The position numbers and the translations under genes were made by a program. A model generated the notes under the pieces. It was given only the letters and a program-made list of their open reading frames with translations. It was not told the origin of the DNA and did no database searches. From Oscillospiraceae bacterium (GTDB lineage Bacteria > Bacillota > Clostridia > Oscillospirales > Acutalibacteraceae), in the NCBI GenBank assembly GCA_029007475.1, contig JAQXHW010000177.1, forward strand, positions 1 to 16,643: a stretch of DNA of 16,643 nucleotides. The letters are read 5' to 3'. The first letter of the stretch is position 1; each line of letters begins with the position of its first letter. Below are positions 5,336 to 13,953 of this stretch, piece by piece.

Positions 5336-7108
5336 CTACCTTATTAGATGCAGTTTTTCAAGGATTATTACAATTTTTTTACCTTTTGGGAATCTTTCGA
5401 TATCGCCCCGTGTAAACGTATGCAATATCAACAAAACAATGAGATAGATTATGGCGGAAATTACTATTGACAAAATAACATGGAGTCCTAATACATAGTA
5501 GAACAGATAGGCTGAAGCTCCGCAAATTACTGCACCTATTAAGGGTTTTACTACCGAGCCTAAGAAATCAGGCATGATTTTTGTGCTTCGTACAAGTAAA
5601 ATCATAGCAATAACACACATCAGGAAGTTAGAAACGAGAGAGCCTATGGCTGCGCCTACGATATTTATTTCGATATTGCGGGCAAAAAACCAAGATATAA
5701 AAATCTTTGCTATCGTACCGAATATATAGATATACATAGTCTCCTTAACCTTACCCACACCCTGAAGCATAGAGCAAAGAGGAGTAATTGTACCCATAAA
5801 CATTACCGACACACCTAAAACCTGCAAAACCTCGCCGCCAAAGGTAGAGATATTTGGATTACCTGAGTAGACTAAGGCAAGTATCGGTGAAGCCAATACA
5901 GCTAAACCAAAGGCGCAGGGAAAGGTTACTAAGGTAGTGAGCCTTAAAACAGAGTTCATGGAATCCTTCAGCTCTGCCCTATTTCCCTTGGTATAAGCAT
6001 TGGTAACATTGGGCATGGCGCTTGTTCCGAAAACCTGAGTTACTGATACGACTAAAGAAGTCAGGGTAAGGGAAGCTGCGTAATAACCCCAAATACAGGT
6101 ATGAATAGTAATCTTACTTGGGTCGGCGGTTATTTCGGAATCTAATACGTGATTAAACTCAGCAAGGAGAGCTTCGGGGTTGTTTACAGCCATGCCGTGA
6201 ATTACATTCTGAATAACGGTGGCGTCTATAGTACCGGAGATACTCATAACCAAAGCGCCGATTCCAACAGGGAGTGCAGTCTTGCACATTTTCTTGAAGG
6301 TTTCTTTTTTGCTGATTGCCTCAAGGGAATTAGCGTAGTATTCCTCGGGAATATCGCCTTTTCTCAGAGCATAACGGATTCTCAGGAAAATAAAGGAGAA
6401 CACGCTGCCCAAAGTAATACCGGAAATTGAAGCAGCCACGGAAATAGAAACAAGAGTTCGGTAGGCGTCCTCGGCATTGTTAAAGGTCATCCCGAAAATA
6501 TGACCTACTGTTTGATACTGATTAGAGCCTATATAAATTACAATATAAGATAAAACTACACCAATTGCAATCTTGGAAACGGCTTCAATTACCTCGGATA
6601 TTGCCGTGGGGGTCATATTGCGAAGTCCCTCGAAATAACCGCGATAAACCGAAACAAGACAACCGAAGAATATAGTGGGAGCCAATACCATCATTGCAGG
6701 AAGCGAATACGGAGATTTGATATAATTCATATACCAAAAGCTGCCCACAACCATAAGCAAGAAGCATACAAGTCCCATTATAATGAAAAAGGGCTTCGCT
6801 ACCTTATAGGTTTGCCTAATATCGTTATAGCGTTCCTTAGCATAGCTTTCGGACACTAATCGGGATACCGCTATGGGAAAACCTACGGTTGCAAGGGTAA
6901 ACAGCGGTACGTAAATCTCATAAGCATTGGAAAAAAGTGCAGTACCGAACTCGGCATAGTTGCCGTCTAAAGTGCCGTAAAGATTGGTAAGCAGTACCTT
7001 TTGAGCAAGTCCGCAGAGCTTTACCGCTATCATACTCAGGGTAAGTATAAAGGCACCCTTTAGAAAACTCTGAGAGACGTCCTTTTTTGAGGCTTTCAGT
7101 TTAGACAT
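5336..7108 (-). CDS. MOP-superfamily flippase, MurJ/SpoVB/YabM type
   Basis: A 590-residue polytopic membrane protein with about 14 hydrophobic segments, belonging to the polysaccharide/lipid II flippase branch of the MOP superfamily. Recognisable parts are the N-terminal FLKGAFILTLSMIAVKLCGLAQ (about 15-36), TVGFPIAVSRLVSE (about 74-87), YRGYFEGLRNMTPTAISEVIEA near 155-175 and YSGNPNI, and GVSVMFMGTITPLCSMLQGVGK in the second half. Family members move lipid-linked cell wall or polysaccharide precursors across the membrane: MurJ/YtgP for lipid II, SpoVB for the spore cortex. Its position directly before mazG matches B. subtilis YabM. Which of the paralogous roles it fills cannot be decided from sequence. 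AGGAG lies 8 nt before ATG 7108, and the gene starts 9 bp after hemZ, so the two are probably co-transcribed. Confidence 0.9.
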   Translation of the reverse strand: MSKLKASKKDVSQSFLKGAFILTLSMIAVKLCGLAQKVLLTNLYGTLDGNYAEFGTALFSNAYEIYVPLFTLATVGFPIAVSRLVSESYAKERYNDIRQTYKVAKPFFIIMGLVCFLLMVVGSFWYMNYIKSPYSLPAMMVLAPTIFFGCLVSVYRGYFEGLRNMTPTAISEVIEAVSKIAIGVVLSYIVIYIGSNQYQTVGHIFGMTFNNAEDAYRTLVSISVAASISGITLGSVFSFIFLRIRYALRKGDIPEEYYANSLEAISKKETFKKMCKTALPVGIGALVMSISGTIDATVIQNVIHGMAVNNPEALLAEFNHVLDSEITADPSKITIHTCIWGYYAASLTLTSLVVSVTQVFGTSAMPNVTNAYTKGNRAELKDSMNSVLRLTTLVTFPCAFGLAVLASPILALVYSGNPNISTFGGEVLQVLGVSVMFMGTITPLCSMLQGVGKVKETMYIYIFGTIAKIFISWFFARNIEINIVGAAIGSLVSNFLMCVIAMILLVRSTKIMPDFLGSVVKPLIGAVICGASAYLFYYVLGLHVILSIVISAIIYLIVLLILHTFTRGDIERFPKGKKIVIILEKLHLIR

Positions 7109-7117
7109 GGAATTCTC

Positions 7118-8566
7118 CTAACTTTTGAGAGCTTCGTAGAACGAGAAAATAGCTTCCTTGCGTTCTAAAAGCTCTTTGAATCTGTCGATATATTCGTATG
7201 GATATTTGAAGTTAAATATTCTTTCAATGTTATTGCAGTTGGGGTCCTTGAGCTTTGTAACCGCTCCGGCGCCGCAGGCGAATATTGAGTGGGTCTCGTC
7301 CATTATGTAGACGTTGTAGAGCCCCTCAAAGCCCGGCTTTGACCAGCCAGTATTCTCCATATTACCCACCATCTTGCTTTGACGGTAAAGATAATAAGGC
7401 TCAAAACCGTTTTTGTCAAGTCCGTTATACGCATAACGAAGCATCTTTTCAACCGCATTAGAGTCATCGCGGAGAAGTTTCACTCTGTCCCCTGTTAAAT
7501 ATGAGCTTCGCTTCATGGACAGGGTATGAACCGTGACGCTCTCGGGAGAGAGCCTTAATATACCGTCGATTGTATTTTTGAAGCTTTCAGGGCTATCGCC
7601 GGGCAAGCCTGCAATAAGGTCGGTGTTTATATGCTTAAATCCCATTTTTCTGGCAAGGCTGAAACTATCGTAAAAATCCTCAACGGTATGCCTTCTGCCG
7701 ATACCGAGAAGCACATCGGGATTCAGAGTTTGAGGGTTTACACTAAGTCTGTCGCAGCCGTTTCTAAGGATTGCGGCAAGCTTTTCTTCGGTTATTGTAT
7801 CAGGTCTGCCTGCTTCAATCGTAAATTCTCTTAAGTGGGATAAATCAAAATTTTCTTTGACTGTACTCAGAATCCTGTCAAGGTGTTCGGCTTCGAGAGT
7901 TGTAGGCGTACCGCCGCCCATATAGACAGTTTCAAGGCGAAGTCCCAGGCTGCAAGCTATTTTTGCTGTTTCTTTGAGTTCACTGCAAAGAAGCTCAACG
8001 TAAGGCTTAATAAGGTGCTTTGCTTTCTCAACCGACTGGGAAACAAAGGAGCAATAGCTGCAACGGCTGGGGCAAAATGGAATCGAAATATAAAGGCTGA
8101 AGGAGTCCTCCCTTGAAAGTCTGAGAATACTTCCCTCTTTTTTACAGATCTTCTCAGCAAGCATTAGCTTTTCGTCAGAAACTAAGAGCTTTTCCTTAAA
8201 ATAAGCCCTTGCATTATCCGAACCGTTTTCCTCAGACAGTTTTCTTAGCAGCTTAATCGGACGAACACCGGTTAAAAGTCCCCATGAGAGTGTGATTCCT
8301 GTATATTCTGACATAAGCTCATAGAGGAGGGTCGCCATAATAAGCTCGTTATCCTCTCCCTTTTCAGCTTTAAGGGATTTTTTGAAATCATCAGCACATA
8401 GAGTAACCGTTATTTTCTCATCAATTTCGCTTAATATATACGGTTTCTCAAGGTCTTCAGGGATTATTTCGGAAGCCTTAACCGTAATTTTATCGTTAGG
8501 TAAGAAAGCTCTTGTTAAATTTTCAAGTTCATAATGGAAGCTGTGATTAATAGTATATAAGTTCAT
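7118..8566 (-). CDS. hemZ: Radical SAM coproporphyrinogen dehydrogenase-like protein HemZ
   Basis: A 482-residue radical SAM enzyme of the HemN/HemZ group. An N-terminal region of about 150 residues, typical of HemZ and absent in HemW, precedes the radical SAM core: SLYISIPFCPSRCSYCSF with the iron-sulphur ligands C165, C169 and C172, then YMGGGTPTTL (215-224) and FTIEAGRPDT (248-257). The C-terminal part follows the HemN-like layout, with YNVYIMDETHSIFACGAGA. Homologues are named as oxygen-independent coproporphyrinogen III oxidase (heme pathway), but activity is proven for few of them, so the substrate is an inference. ATG 8566 has only a weak upstream GAG and no proper ribosome binding site. 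A perfect TATAAT on the minus strand at 8632-8627 could be part of a promoter, but its -35 is poor. It lies 45 bp after the hydrolase gene. Confidence 0.9.
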   Translation of the reverse strand: MNLYTINHSFHYELENLTRAFLPNDKITVKASEIIPEDLEKPYILSEIDEKITVTLCADDFKKSLKAEKGEDNELIMATLLYELMSEYTGITLSWGLLTGVRPIKLLRKLSEENGSDNARAYFKEKLLVSDEKLMLAEKICKKEGSILRLSREDSFSLYISIPFCPSRCSYCSFVSQSVEKAKHLIKPYVELLCSELKETAKIACSLGLRLETVYMGGGTPTTLEAEHLDRILSTVKENFDLSHLREFTIEAGRPDTITEEKLAAILRNGCDRLSVNPQTLNPDVLLGIGRRHTVEDFYDSFSLARKMGFKHINTDLIAGLPGDSPESFKNTIDGILRLSPESVTVHTLSMKRSSYLTGDRVKLLRDDSNAVEKMLRYAYNGLDKNGFEPYYLYRQSKMVGNMENTGWSKPGFEGLYNVYIMDETHSIFACGAGAVTKLKDPNCNNIERIFNFKYPYEYIDRFKELLERKEAIFSFYEALKS

Positions 8567-8611
8567 AATACCAAACTCGGATTTGAAATTTGTTAATAAA
8601 AGTAAAATATT

Positions 8612-9244
8612 TTATGACATATAGATATTATATTTTCGCTCGTGTTCAAGGGTTGTATCTGCATTGTGACCGGGATAAACCTTATAGTCGCCATTAAAAC
8701 TTTTAAGCAGCATAAGAGATTTATGCATTTCTCTTAAATCACCCGTGGGAAAATCAGTTCTTCCCATAGACTCACGAAACAGTGTATCTCCCGTAAAGAT
8801 TATCCTGTCCTTTTCGAAAACATAACAGCCGCTGCCGCTTGTATGACCGGGAGTTTTTATAAACTTAAACTCAGTTTCTCCTAAGGCAAGAACATCTCCG
8901 CTTTTAAGTTTAATATCGGCATATATTGGTTCAAAAGGGCTGCCGCTTATCATTCGGCTGAGGTTTAGGTTTTCATCTGAGAGAAAGACCTCCTCATCTT
9001 CACAAACTACAACTTGAGGATTATATTTCTCGCAAAGAATATTTACTCCCTCAATATGGTCAAAATGTCCGTGAGTTAAGAGTATATATTCTATATTCTC
9101 CCGACCCATTTCATCAAGTGCGGTAAACAATCGGGCATTTACTCCGCCGGGGTCAACAACCGCTGCTTTTCCCGAAAACTTATCACGGACAACATAGCAG
9201 TTTGTTCCCAAGGAGCCAACGGAAATACACTTAACTTCAATCAT
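8612..9244 (-). CDS. Metallo-beta-lactamase-fold hydrolase, glyoxalase II-like (YqgX type)
   Basis: A 210-residue zinc hydrolase. The metal motif THGHFDH has H58, H60, D62 and H63, and the other ligands are H134 (TPGHTSGS), D153 (FTGDTLF) and H193 (YPGHN). The motif FRESMGRTDFPTGD is shared with the YqgX/YcbL group of glyoxalase II-like proteins. Some of these hydrolyse S-lactoylglutathione or similar thioesters; clostridia lack glutathione in most cases, so the natural substrate is unknown. The start codon overlaps the dtd stop by 4 bp (ATGA), so the two proteins are translationally coupled. The order relA-dtd-hydrolase-hemZ is a common clostridial arrangement. Confidence 0.9.
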   Translation of the reverse strand: MIEVKCISVGSLGTNCYVVRDKFSGKAAVVDPGGVNARLFTALDEMGRENIEYILLTHGHFDHIEGVNILCEKYNPQVVVCEDEEVFLSDENLNLSRMISGSPFEPIYADIKLKSGDVLALGETEFKFIKTPGHTSGSGCYVFEKDRIIFTGDTLFRESMGRTDFPTGDLREMHKSLMLLKSFNGDYKVYPGHNADTTLEHERKYNIYMS

Positions 9245-9696
9245 CTTGAAAGCTCCTTGCTGTCGATGATAATAGTGACAGGTCCGTCGTTGGTAAGTGA
9301 TACCTTCATATCAGCACCAAATTCCCCTGTTTCGATATTGGAAACACCCTCGTCAACCAAGAATTTGCAAAAATCCTTATAGAGCTTCAGAGCGTCAATA
9401 GGCAGAGCGGCATTATCAAAAGAAGGTCGGCGTCCCTTTTTGCAGTCGGCTAAAAGCGTAAAGTTTGAAATGACAAGAACCTCTCCATCAATTTGAGAAA
9501 GAGAAAGATTCATCTTGTCATTTTCGTCGCAGAAAACTCTAAGTCCTGCAATTTTTGCGCTTAAGACCTTAGCTTCTATCTCGTCGTCACCCTTTTCAAC
9601 ACCTAAAAGAATGAGAAAGCCTTTACCGATTTCACCAATTACCTCATTATCCACTGAAACAGAGGCATTTAATACTCTTTGAATTACTGCCTTCAC
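9241..9696 (-). CDS. dtd: D-aminoacyl-tRNA deacylase
   Basis: A 151-residue enzyme that removes D-amino acids (and glycine mischarged on tRNA-Ala) from tRNA. The start MKAVIQRVLNASVSVD, the central KMNLSLSQIDGEVLVISNFTLL and the KKGRRPSF segment (86-93) are diagnostic. The cross-subunit Gly-cisPro motif is present as NDGPVT (136-141). The other active-site motif, usually SQFTL, reads SNFTL here (77-81). Length is normal. The start is GTG 9696, supported by AAGGTG 6 nt upstream; this site overlaps the relA stop codon. The stop overlaps the next gene by 4 bp. Confidence 0.96.
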   Translation of the reverse strand: MKAVIQRVLNASVSVDNEVIGEIGKGFLILLGVEKGDDEIEAKVLSAKIAGLRVFCDENDKMNLSLSQIDGEVLVISNFTLLADCKKGRRPSFDNAALPIDALKLYKDFCKFLVDEGVSNIETGEFGADMKVSLTNDGPVTIIIDSKELSR

Positions 9697-9702
9697 CTAA
9701 AA

Positions 9703-9708
9703 CACCTT
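9703..9708 (-). promoter_or_regulatory. Ribosome binding site of dtd (GTG start)
   Basis: AAGGTG on the minus strand, 6 nt before GTG 9696, spanning the end of the relA stop codon. It supports coupled translation of relA and dtd. Confidence 0.65.
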
Positions 9709-11902
9709 ACCTTCTCGTGACGGAAATTACTCCGTTTATTGAATTTAGTCTTGTTATAACGGATTTGAGGTGTTCAAGTCCGTTAATTTCAATGGTTGCA
9801 TTGATGATAGCCTTGCCACCGTTCATATTTCTGCAATCAAGGCTTCTAATCATAATATGCAGGGCTGAAAACTGGTTGGTGACATCAGCAAGCATACCTG
9901 TGCGGTCATAGCAGATTATCTCAAGCGTGCTTTGGAATACATCCTTGACAACGTCGTGCCAATAGGCGTTTACCCAACGCTCAGGCTCCTCCGCTTTAGA
10001 GATATCACTCGGAACATTGGTACAGTCGCGCTTATGAACGGAAACACCGTATCCGCGAGTTACGAAGCCGATAATATCATCTCCGGGCAAGGGGTTACAG
10101 CAGCGGGAGAATTTTATGAGAACATCGTCGATTCCTTCAATGGCAACACCAGAGCCTACCTTACGGATACGCTTTGCGGTGTGTGCTGTGGGAAGCTCGA
10201 AATTATTGAGAGGCTTTTTGTAGAGCTTTTGATACAGCTCACGGACTCGCGGCATTATCTTCCAAAGCTGAATACCGCCGTAGCCTATGGCGGCGTAGAA
10301 GTCCTCAAGGGAATTAACCTGTAATTTAAGATTAACCTGCATAAGAAACTCAAAAATCTCGCTGTCGGGGATTCTTATATCGTTTCTCTTAAGCTCCCGC
10401 TCAAATTCAGCCTTTCCCTCAACGATATTTTCCTCGCGCTTTTCTTTCTTAAACCAAGAACGAATCTTGCTTCTTGCTTCGTTGGTTTTTACGATTTTCA
10501 GCCAATCTCTGCGCGGACCCTGAGCTTCCTTTTGAGTGAGAATTTCTACGATTTCGCCTGTTTTAAGCTGATAGTCAATAGGCACAATTCTTCTGTCAAC
10601 CTTAGCGCCCACCATGCTGTTGCCGACGCCTGAATGGATAGCATAGGCAAGGTCAATAACCGTTGAGCCTTGAGGTAAATTAATAACGTCTCCTTTTGGG
10701 GTAAAGACAAACACCTCGTTGGGATTGAGGTCGGTTTTGATTGTACTTACAATATCGGTTGAATCAACAGCCTCAGCCTGCATTTCAATCATTTTTCTAA
10801 TCCAAGACAGACGTTCCTCCAAGGAATCCGGCTTGCCGCCTGCGCCGATCTTATACTTCCAGTGGGCGGCGATTCCGTATTCAGCGGTATGGTGCATATC
10901 CCGTGTACGAATCTGTACTTCAAAAGGGATTCCGTTGTGGCTGATTACGGTAGTGTGAAGCGACTGATACATATTAGGCTTCGGGGTTGAAATGTAATCC
11001 TTGAAGCGATTAGGTATCGGCTTATACATATAATGAATCATACCCAGCACGTTATAGCAATCGAGGACTGTATCTACTATACATCTTACAGCGAATATAT
11101 CGTAGATTTGGTCAATAGTTCTGCCTTGCATAACGGTTTTGCGGTAGATGCTGTGAATTGACTTTACCCGGCCGCTTATGGAAAGATTTTTGACGTTTGT
11201 TTCGGCAAATTCTTTAATCTCGGCTTTTAGGGTTGAGATAAATTCATCTCTGTCATGAGCTGTTTGATTAAGCTCACGCTCAATCTCAGCATAACCCACA
11301 GGGTCAAGATATCTAAGCGAAAGATCCTCAAGCTCCTCTTTAATGGCCTTAATACCAAGGCGGTGAGCTATGGGTGCGTAAACCTCCATAGTTTCAAGGG
11401 CAATATCACGCTGTTTTTGCTCGGGCATACACTCGATTGTACGCATATTGTGAGTTCTGTCGGCAAGTTTTATAATTATTACCCTTATATCATTACTCAT
11501 AGCTATGAGCATTTTTCTCAAGTTTTCAGCCTGCTGTTCCTCGCGGTTTGAATACTTGATTTTTTTTAGCTTTGTCAGACCGTCAATCATTAAAGCAATA
11601 TCTGCGCCGTACTCTTTCTTAATATCATCAAGAGATATTTCGGTATCCTCAACAACATCATGAAGAAGCGCCGCAACAACAGAATCAGTATCCATACCTA
11701 AATTTACAAGAATACAGGCGACTGAGATAGGATGAAGAATATAAGGAAGTCCGGAAACTCGCTTTTGGTCGCCGTGAGCCTTTAGAGCAAATTTATAGGC
11801 TTTCTCTATTTTTTCAGTATCAAATTTATATTCACTTTCATGGATTAGTCGGTGCAGGTCCTCATAGGAATAATACTGCACCGGCTGTTGCTTCTGGCTC
11901 AT
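9707..11902 (-). CDS. relA: Bifunctional (p)ppGpp synthetase/hydrolase Rel
   Basis: A 731-residue long RelA/SpoT homologue that makes and degrades the alarmones pppGpp and ppGpp on the ribosome during amino acid starvation. Order of domains: HD hydrolase (about 35-185, with HGDQKR at 43-48, LLHDVVEDT at 79-87 and LADRTHNMRT at 146-155); synthetase (about 240-350, with YKPIPNRFKDYISTPKPNMYQS at about 293-314); TGS (about 394-455); helical region; zinc-finger-like CC domain (CCNPLPGDDI at 601-610); C-terminal ACT (about 655-731). The RFKD motif at 299-302 is the form found in bifunctional enzymes (synthetase-only RelA has EFDD). Start: ATG 11902, with AAGGAG 8 nt upstream; a GTG 6 nt earlier would be only 2 nt from that site. 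The ATG overlaps the recJ stop (ATGA). The apt gene usual between recJ and relA is missing. Confidence 0.97.
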   Translation of the reverse strand: MSQKQQPVQYYSYEDLHRLIHESEYKFDTEKIEKAYKFALKAHGDQKRVSGLPYILHPISVACILVNLGMDTDSVVAALLHDVVEDTEISLDDIKKEYGADIALMIDGLTKLKKIKYSNREEQQAENLRKMLIAMSNDIRVIIIKLADRTHNMRTIECMPEQKQRDIALETMEVYAPIAHRLGIKAIKEELEDLSLRYLDPVGYAEIERELNQTAHDRDEFISTLKAEIKEFAETNVKNLSISGRVKSIHSIYRKTVMQGRTIDQIYDIFAVRCIVDTVLDCYNVLGMIHYMYKPIPNRFKDYISTPKPNMYQSLHTTVISHNGIPFEVQIRTRDMHHTAEYGIAAHWKYKIGAGGKPDSLEERLSWIRKMIEMQAEAVDSTDIVSTIKTDLNPNEVFVFTPKGDVINLPQGSTVIDLAYAIHSGVGNSMVGAKVDRRIVPIDYQLKTGEIVEILTQKEAQGPRRDWLKIVKTNEARSKIRSWFKKEKREENIVEGKAEFERELKRNDIRIPDSEIFEFLMQVNLKLQVNSLEDFYAAIGYGGIQLWKIMPRVRELYQKLYKKPLNNFELPTAHTAKRIRKVGSGVAIEGIDDVLIKFSRCCNPLPGDDIIGFVTRGYGVSVHKRDCTNVPSDISKAEEPERWVNAYWHDVVKDVFQSTLEIICYDRTGMLADVTNQFSALHIMIRSLDCRNMNGGKAIINATIEINGLEHLKSVITRLNSINGVISVTRR

Positions 11903-13938
11903 AAGCACATCTCCTTAAGTTCCGCAATTATTGGAGCGCTGTCTAAATCGACCTTAACGGTGTTTTCTCTTAATATAATCTCTGCATTTTGCATACCCTC
12001 GCTAATATCGATAAGGGAAAGCTCTGTCATAGCGGTCAATATAACCCTGAGCTTACCCAAGGGTATTCTCAGCCTTGCCGCTAAGCTATCCACCTTGCCT
12101 AAATAGCCTTTTGATGATTTTATGTAGCGATATACTACGGCGAAATCATCCCGCTTTGGCAAAATCTCAAGAAGCTCAGCTTCGGTGACATCCTTGCCGA
12201 TCATGAATTTTTCAAAAATTCGCTCATTTAAGAGCATGGCTTCGTTATCGGTTTCGGAAAGCTTGATATCTTTGACAATTACTGAGAGATAGGTATTTCC
12301 CGCATAGTCGTTTCTGTCAAGAGTAACGGCTAAATCCACGGTATCCCCTACCCTATAGCCAAAGGTTTTAGACTCCATACCAAAGCACATGGCATTAAAT
12401 GATTTATCAGGACGGCTAAGGGTAAGCTTCTGGTGCTTACCGCCGGAGAGTTCCTTTATATCCTCGATTTTTACTCCATAGAGTCCGAAAACCGGCAGTA
12501 AATTGTCGGCGCCGAAAGGCTCTAAGGCCGAGATAGAATCAAGAAGCGATATATCGAGGAGAGAAGGATTTAGCTTACAATCAAGATTAAGACTTGAAAG
12601 GGGCATAGAAGAATATGCTTCGGTATATTCGTAAAGTGCTTCCTTGAACGCGTCGATGTCCGCAGAATTAAGCGAAAAGCCTACCGCCATAGGGTGACCG
12701 CCGAAGTGAATCAGCAGGTCGCTGCAGGCAAATATCGCATCAGAAAGAGAAAAGCCCTCAACCGAGCGCCCCGATGCTCGGGCACATTCGCCGTCTCGGG
12801 AAATAATTATTGTGGGTTTTCCGTAGGCCGCCTTAACTCTTGCGGCTACTATTCCTATGACGCCCTGATGCCAATTATCACCGTCAATGATGATAATATC
12901 CTGCATAACCATTGTGGGGTCGCGTTTTATAAGTTCATCTATTTCAGCGAGAATTTCTTTTTCGATTTGCTGTCGCTGAGTATTATCCTCTGTTAAGGTT
13001 TCAGCTAAGGTATTGGCTTCATTTATGTTTTCGGTAAGGAGAAGCTCTACGCTTCGGCTTGAAATTCCAAGTCGTCCCACAGCGTTAATTCTGGGGACAA
13101 CGGTGAATGCAAGGCTTCCTGAGGTTATGGGCTTGTCTGAGGCTCCCGATTTATCAAGGAGAGCCTTTATGCCGACCCTGTGAGTATTGCGGATAGCCTG
13201 AAGTCCTTGCTTTACGATAATTCGGTTTTCTCCTGTAAGGCTTACAATATCGCCGATTGTGCCTAAAGCCGCTAAATCTGCGTATTCCTCAAAGAGAGAG
13301 TCCATGTCGCAATACTCCCCCTCAATAGCCATTATCAGCTTAAAGGCAACGCCAACTCCCGAAAGCTCCTTGAAAGAGCTTTCGCAGTCCTCACGGTGAA
13401 AATCAACCACAGCCACTGCATTGGGAAGTACCTCGGGGACTGTATGATGGTCGGTTACAACCGTGTCGATACCCAAAGAATTTGCATAGTCAATTTCTTT
13501 TAGGGCGGAAACACCGTTGTCAACGGTGATAATAAGCTGAACCCCATCGGTCTTTAGCTTGTCTATGGCTTCAATATTCATGCCATAGCCCTCATCGGAG
13601 CGTGAGGGTATATAGTATGAAACGTCTGCACCCACTGTCTCCAGATAAGAATATAACAGGGCAGTTGCGGTTACACCGTCGGCGTCATAGTCGCCGTAAA
13701 CACAAATTTTTTCGCCGGTTTCAATGGCTTCTTTTATGCGCTCTGCCGCTTTTTCCATATCCTTGGCTTCGAAGGGAGAGCTGAGTTCTGCTTCATCGCT
13801 TAGAAACTCCTGAGCTTTCTCAGGGCTGTCTATTCCTCTGATATTAAGAAGGACAGCGAGAAGCATAGGAATACCGAGGCTTTCGGAAAGCTCCAAAGCC
13901 GCCGGCTTATTAAGTTGTGATACTGTCCATTTCTTCAT
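11899..13938 (-). CDS. recJ: Single-stranded-DNA-specific exonuclease RecJ
   Basis: A 679-residue DHH-family 5'-3' exonuclease acting on single-stranded DNA in recombination and base excision or mismatch repair. The DHH motifs are YGDYDADGVTA (81-91), ITVDNGVS (137-144), TDHH (162-165) and ALGTIGDIV (224-232). The DHHA1 motif GGHPMAVGF is at 413-421, where the usual second Ala is Val. An OB-type domain follows (about 450-560, ending YLSVIVKDIKL), and then a C-terminal extension (about 570-679, RDDFAVVYRYIKSSKGYLG) of the type carried by many Firmicute RecJ proteins. ATG 13938 is preceded by GGGG about 7 nt away. It starts 15 bp after recN and its stop overlaps the relA start by 4 bp. Confidence 0.95.
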   Translation of the reverse strand: MKKWTVSQLNKPAALELSESLGIPMLLAVLLNIRGIDSPEKAQEFLSDEAELSSPFEAKDMEKAAERIKEAIETGEKICVYGDYDADGVTATALLYSYLETVGADVSYYIPSRSDEGYGMNIEAIDKLKTDGVQLIITVDNGVSALKEIDYANSLGIDTVVTDHHTVPEVLPNAVAVVDFHREDCESSFKELSGVGVAFKLIMAIEGEYCDMDSLFEEYADLAALGTIGDIVSLTGENRIIVKQGLQAIRNTHRVGIKALLDKSGASDKPITSGSLAFTVVPRINAVGRLGISSRSVELLLTENINEANTLAETLTEDNTQRQQIEKEILAEIDELIKRDPTMVMQDIIIIDGDNWHQGVIGIVAARVKAAYGKPTIIISRDGECARASGRSVEGFSLSDAIFACSDLLIHFGGHPMAVGFSLNSADIDAFKEALYEYTEAYSSMPLSSLNLDCKLNPSLLDISLLDSISALEPFGADNLLPVFGLYGVKIEDIKELSGGKHQKLTLSRPDKSFNAMCFGMESKTFGYRVGDTVDLAVTLDRNDYAGNTYLSVIVKDIKLSETDNEAMLLNERIFEKFMIGKDVTEAELLEILPKRDDFAVVYRYIKSSKGYLGKVDSLAARLRIPLGKLRVILTAMTELSLIDISEGMQNAEIILRENTVKVDLDSAPIIAELKEMCL
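11911..11916 (-). promoter_or_regulatory. Ribosome binding site of relA (decides the start)
   Basis: AAGGAG inside the 3' end of recJ, 8 nt before ATG 11902. An in-frame GTG at 11908 is too close (2 nt) to be used well. Confidence 0.75.
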
Positions 13939-13953
13939 ATCTGACCCCGTAAA

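Noticed and set aside
9932..10324. 130-codon open frame on the plus strand
   Set aside because: It lies antisense within relA, whose minus-strand product is unmistakable and intact. The translation resembles no family and no ribosome binding site pattern stands out.
11906..11908. GTG as the start of relA
   Set aside because: It lies 2 nt from AAGGAG; ATG 11902 is at normal spacing and overlaps the recJ stop as ATGA.
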